Below are positions 33,529 through 33,668 of a DNA stretch of 33,668 nt, one piece after another (the first letter of the stretch is position 1; every line of letters starts with the position of its first letter). This DNA comes from Tissierellia bacterium (GTDB taxonomy: Bacteria; Bacillota; Clostridia; Tissierellales; Tepidimicrobiaceae). Where the stretch lies: NCBI GenBank assembly GCA_012839745.1, contig DUMS01000008.1, positions 1 to 33,668 of the forward strand. The letters are read 5' to 3'. The position numbers and the translations under genes were made by a program. Below the pieces are notes generated by a model. It saw nothing but the letters and a program-made list of their open reading frames with translations. It made no database searches and was not told the origin of the DNA.

Positions 33529-33668
33529 TTAGCAAAACTGTAGTTGACACTCCCCATGACTAAAGTCAGGGGATTCTCTGGTGATTAAACGCCAGTCCAT
33601 TTCTGGTAGGCAAGTATGACCCAGAGTTAAGGGTGTGTCATCACCCCTCCCTAGGCAGGTCATATAGA
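33529..33668 (-). mobile_element. Right end of an IS200/IS605-family element (TnpB type), partial
   Basis: At 33543-33576 the sequence GTTGACACTCCCC...GACTAAAGTC...GGGGATTC forms a hairpin: CCCC (33552-33555) with GGGG (33569-33572), a bulged A, and TGACT (33557-33561) with AGTCA (33564-33568). This is the form of the right-end hairpin of IS605-type elements when read from the minus strand. A second stem, GGGTG (33631-33635) with CACCC (33642-33646), lies further in. On the minus strand a frame is open from the window edge to TAA at 33531-33529 and gives ...DTPLTLGHTCLPEMDWRL..., plausibly the TnpB C-terminus, with most of the gene outside the window. In such elements this region also encodes the 3' part of the omega RNA, which guides TnpB. 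Confidence 0.65.

Noticed and set aside
33363-33557. Minus-strand open frame of 64 codons as a gene
   Set aside because: It crosses a terminator hairpin and the element end, has no recognisable domain and lacks a clear ribosome binding site.

Overview
The window reads as a low-GC, spore-forming Firmicute of the class Clostridia. The evidence is AT-rich DNA, strong AGGAGG ribosome binding sites, frequent TTG/GTG starts, a GerA-type spore germination receptor operon and typical clostridial protein families. Species cannot be assigned from the sequence alone.

Region 1 (1-3684) is a large CRISPR array of 54 repeats (30 bp, ending ATTGAAAC) and 53 unique spacers of 35-39 bp. The last repeat is degenerate, which puts the leader on the left. 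Region 2 (3906-12990) is a type III-A CRISPR-Cas operon on the + strand: a CARF-HEPN ribonuclease (Csx1/Csx2 type), Cas6, Csx20, Cas10/Csm1, Csm2, Csm3, Csm4, Csm5 and a second, zinc-finger-bearing Cas6-like protein. It ends in a hairpin and a rho-independent terminator. Cas10 keeps both its HD nuclease and GGDD cyclase motifs. The locus should therefore make cyclic oligoadenylate that activates the HEPN RNase, with Csx20 the likely signal-degrading off-switch. No cas1/cas2 lies in the window.

Region 3 (13073-16874) is a germination receptor operon in A-C-B order, followed by a decayed DUF3160 gene end and a terminator. Region 4 (17325-22283) has a consensus sigma-A promoter driving a heterodimeric ABC exporter, then a MATE transporter whose last codons run into a 64-bp perfect palindrome. 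Region 5 (22287-25305, minus strand) is an operon of a hydantoinase/oxoprolinase-type ATPase and a histone-deacetylase-fold hydrolase with an extra C-terminal four-cysteine module. A strong promoter and an operator-like palindrome lie upstream.

Region 6 (25724-31562) is the least explained part: a tightly packed four-gene unit of a DUF4236 protein, a 1211-residue ATPase with four AAA+ modules (one degenerate Clp-like, three intact CbbX/SpoVK-like), a polytopic membrane protein and a membrane-anchored protein with an exposed domain. It ends in a second copy of the GGGACGGTTCT repeat. Region 7 (31622-33668) holds an SdpI-family membrane protein, a YfcE-type phosphodiesterase, a broken membrane-anchored MutS-family gene (frameshift in a T7 run plus loss of the ATPase half) and, at the right edge, what looks like the right end of an IS200/IS605-family (TnpB) element.

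The two most interesting targets are the dual-Cas6, Csx20-equipped III-A locus and the quadruple-AAA+ membrane-linked operon.
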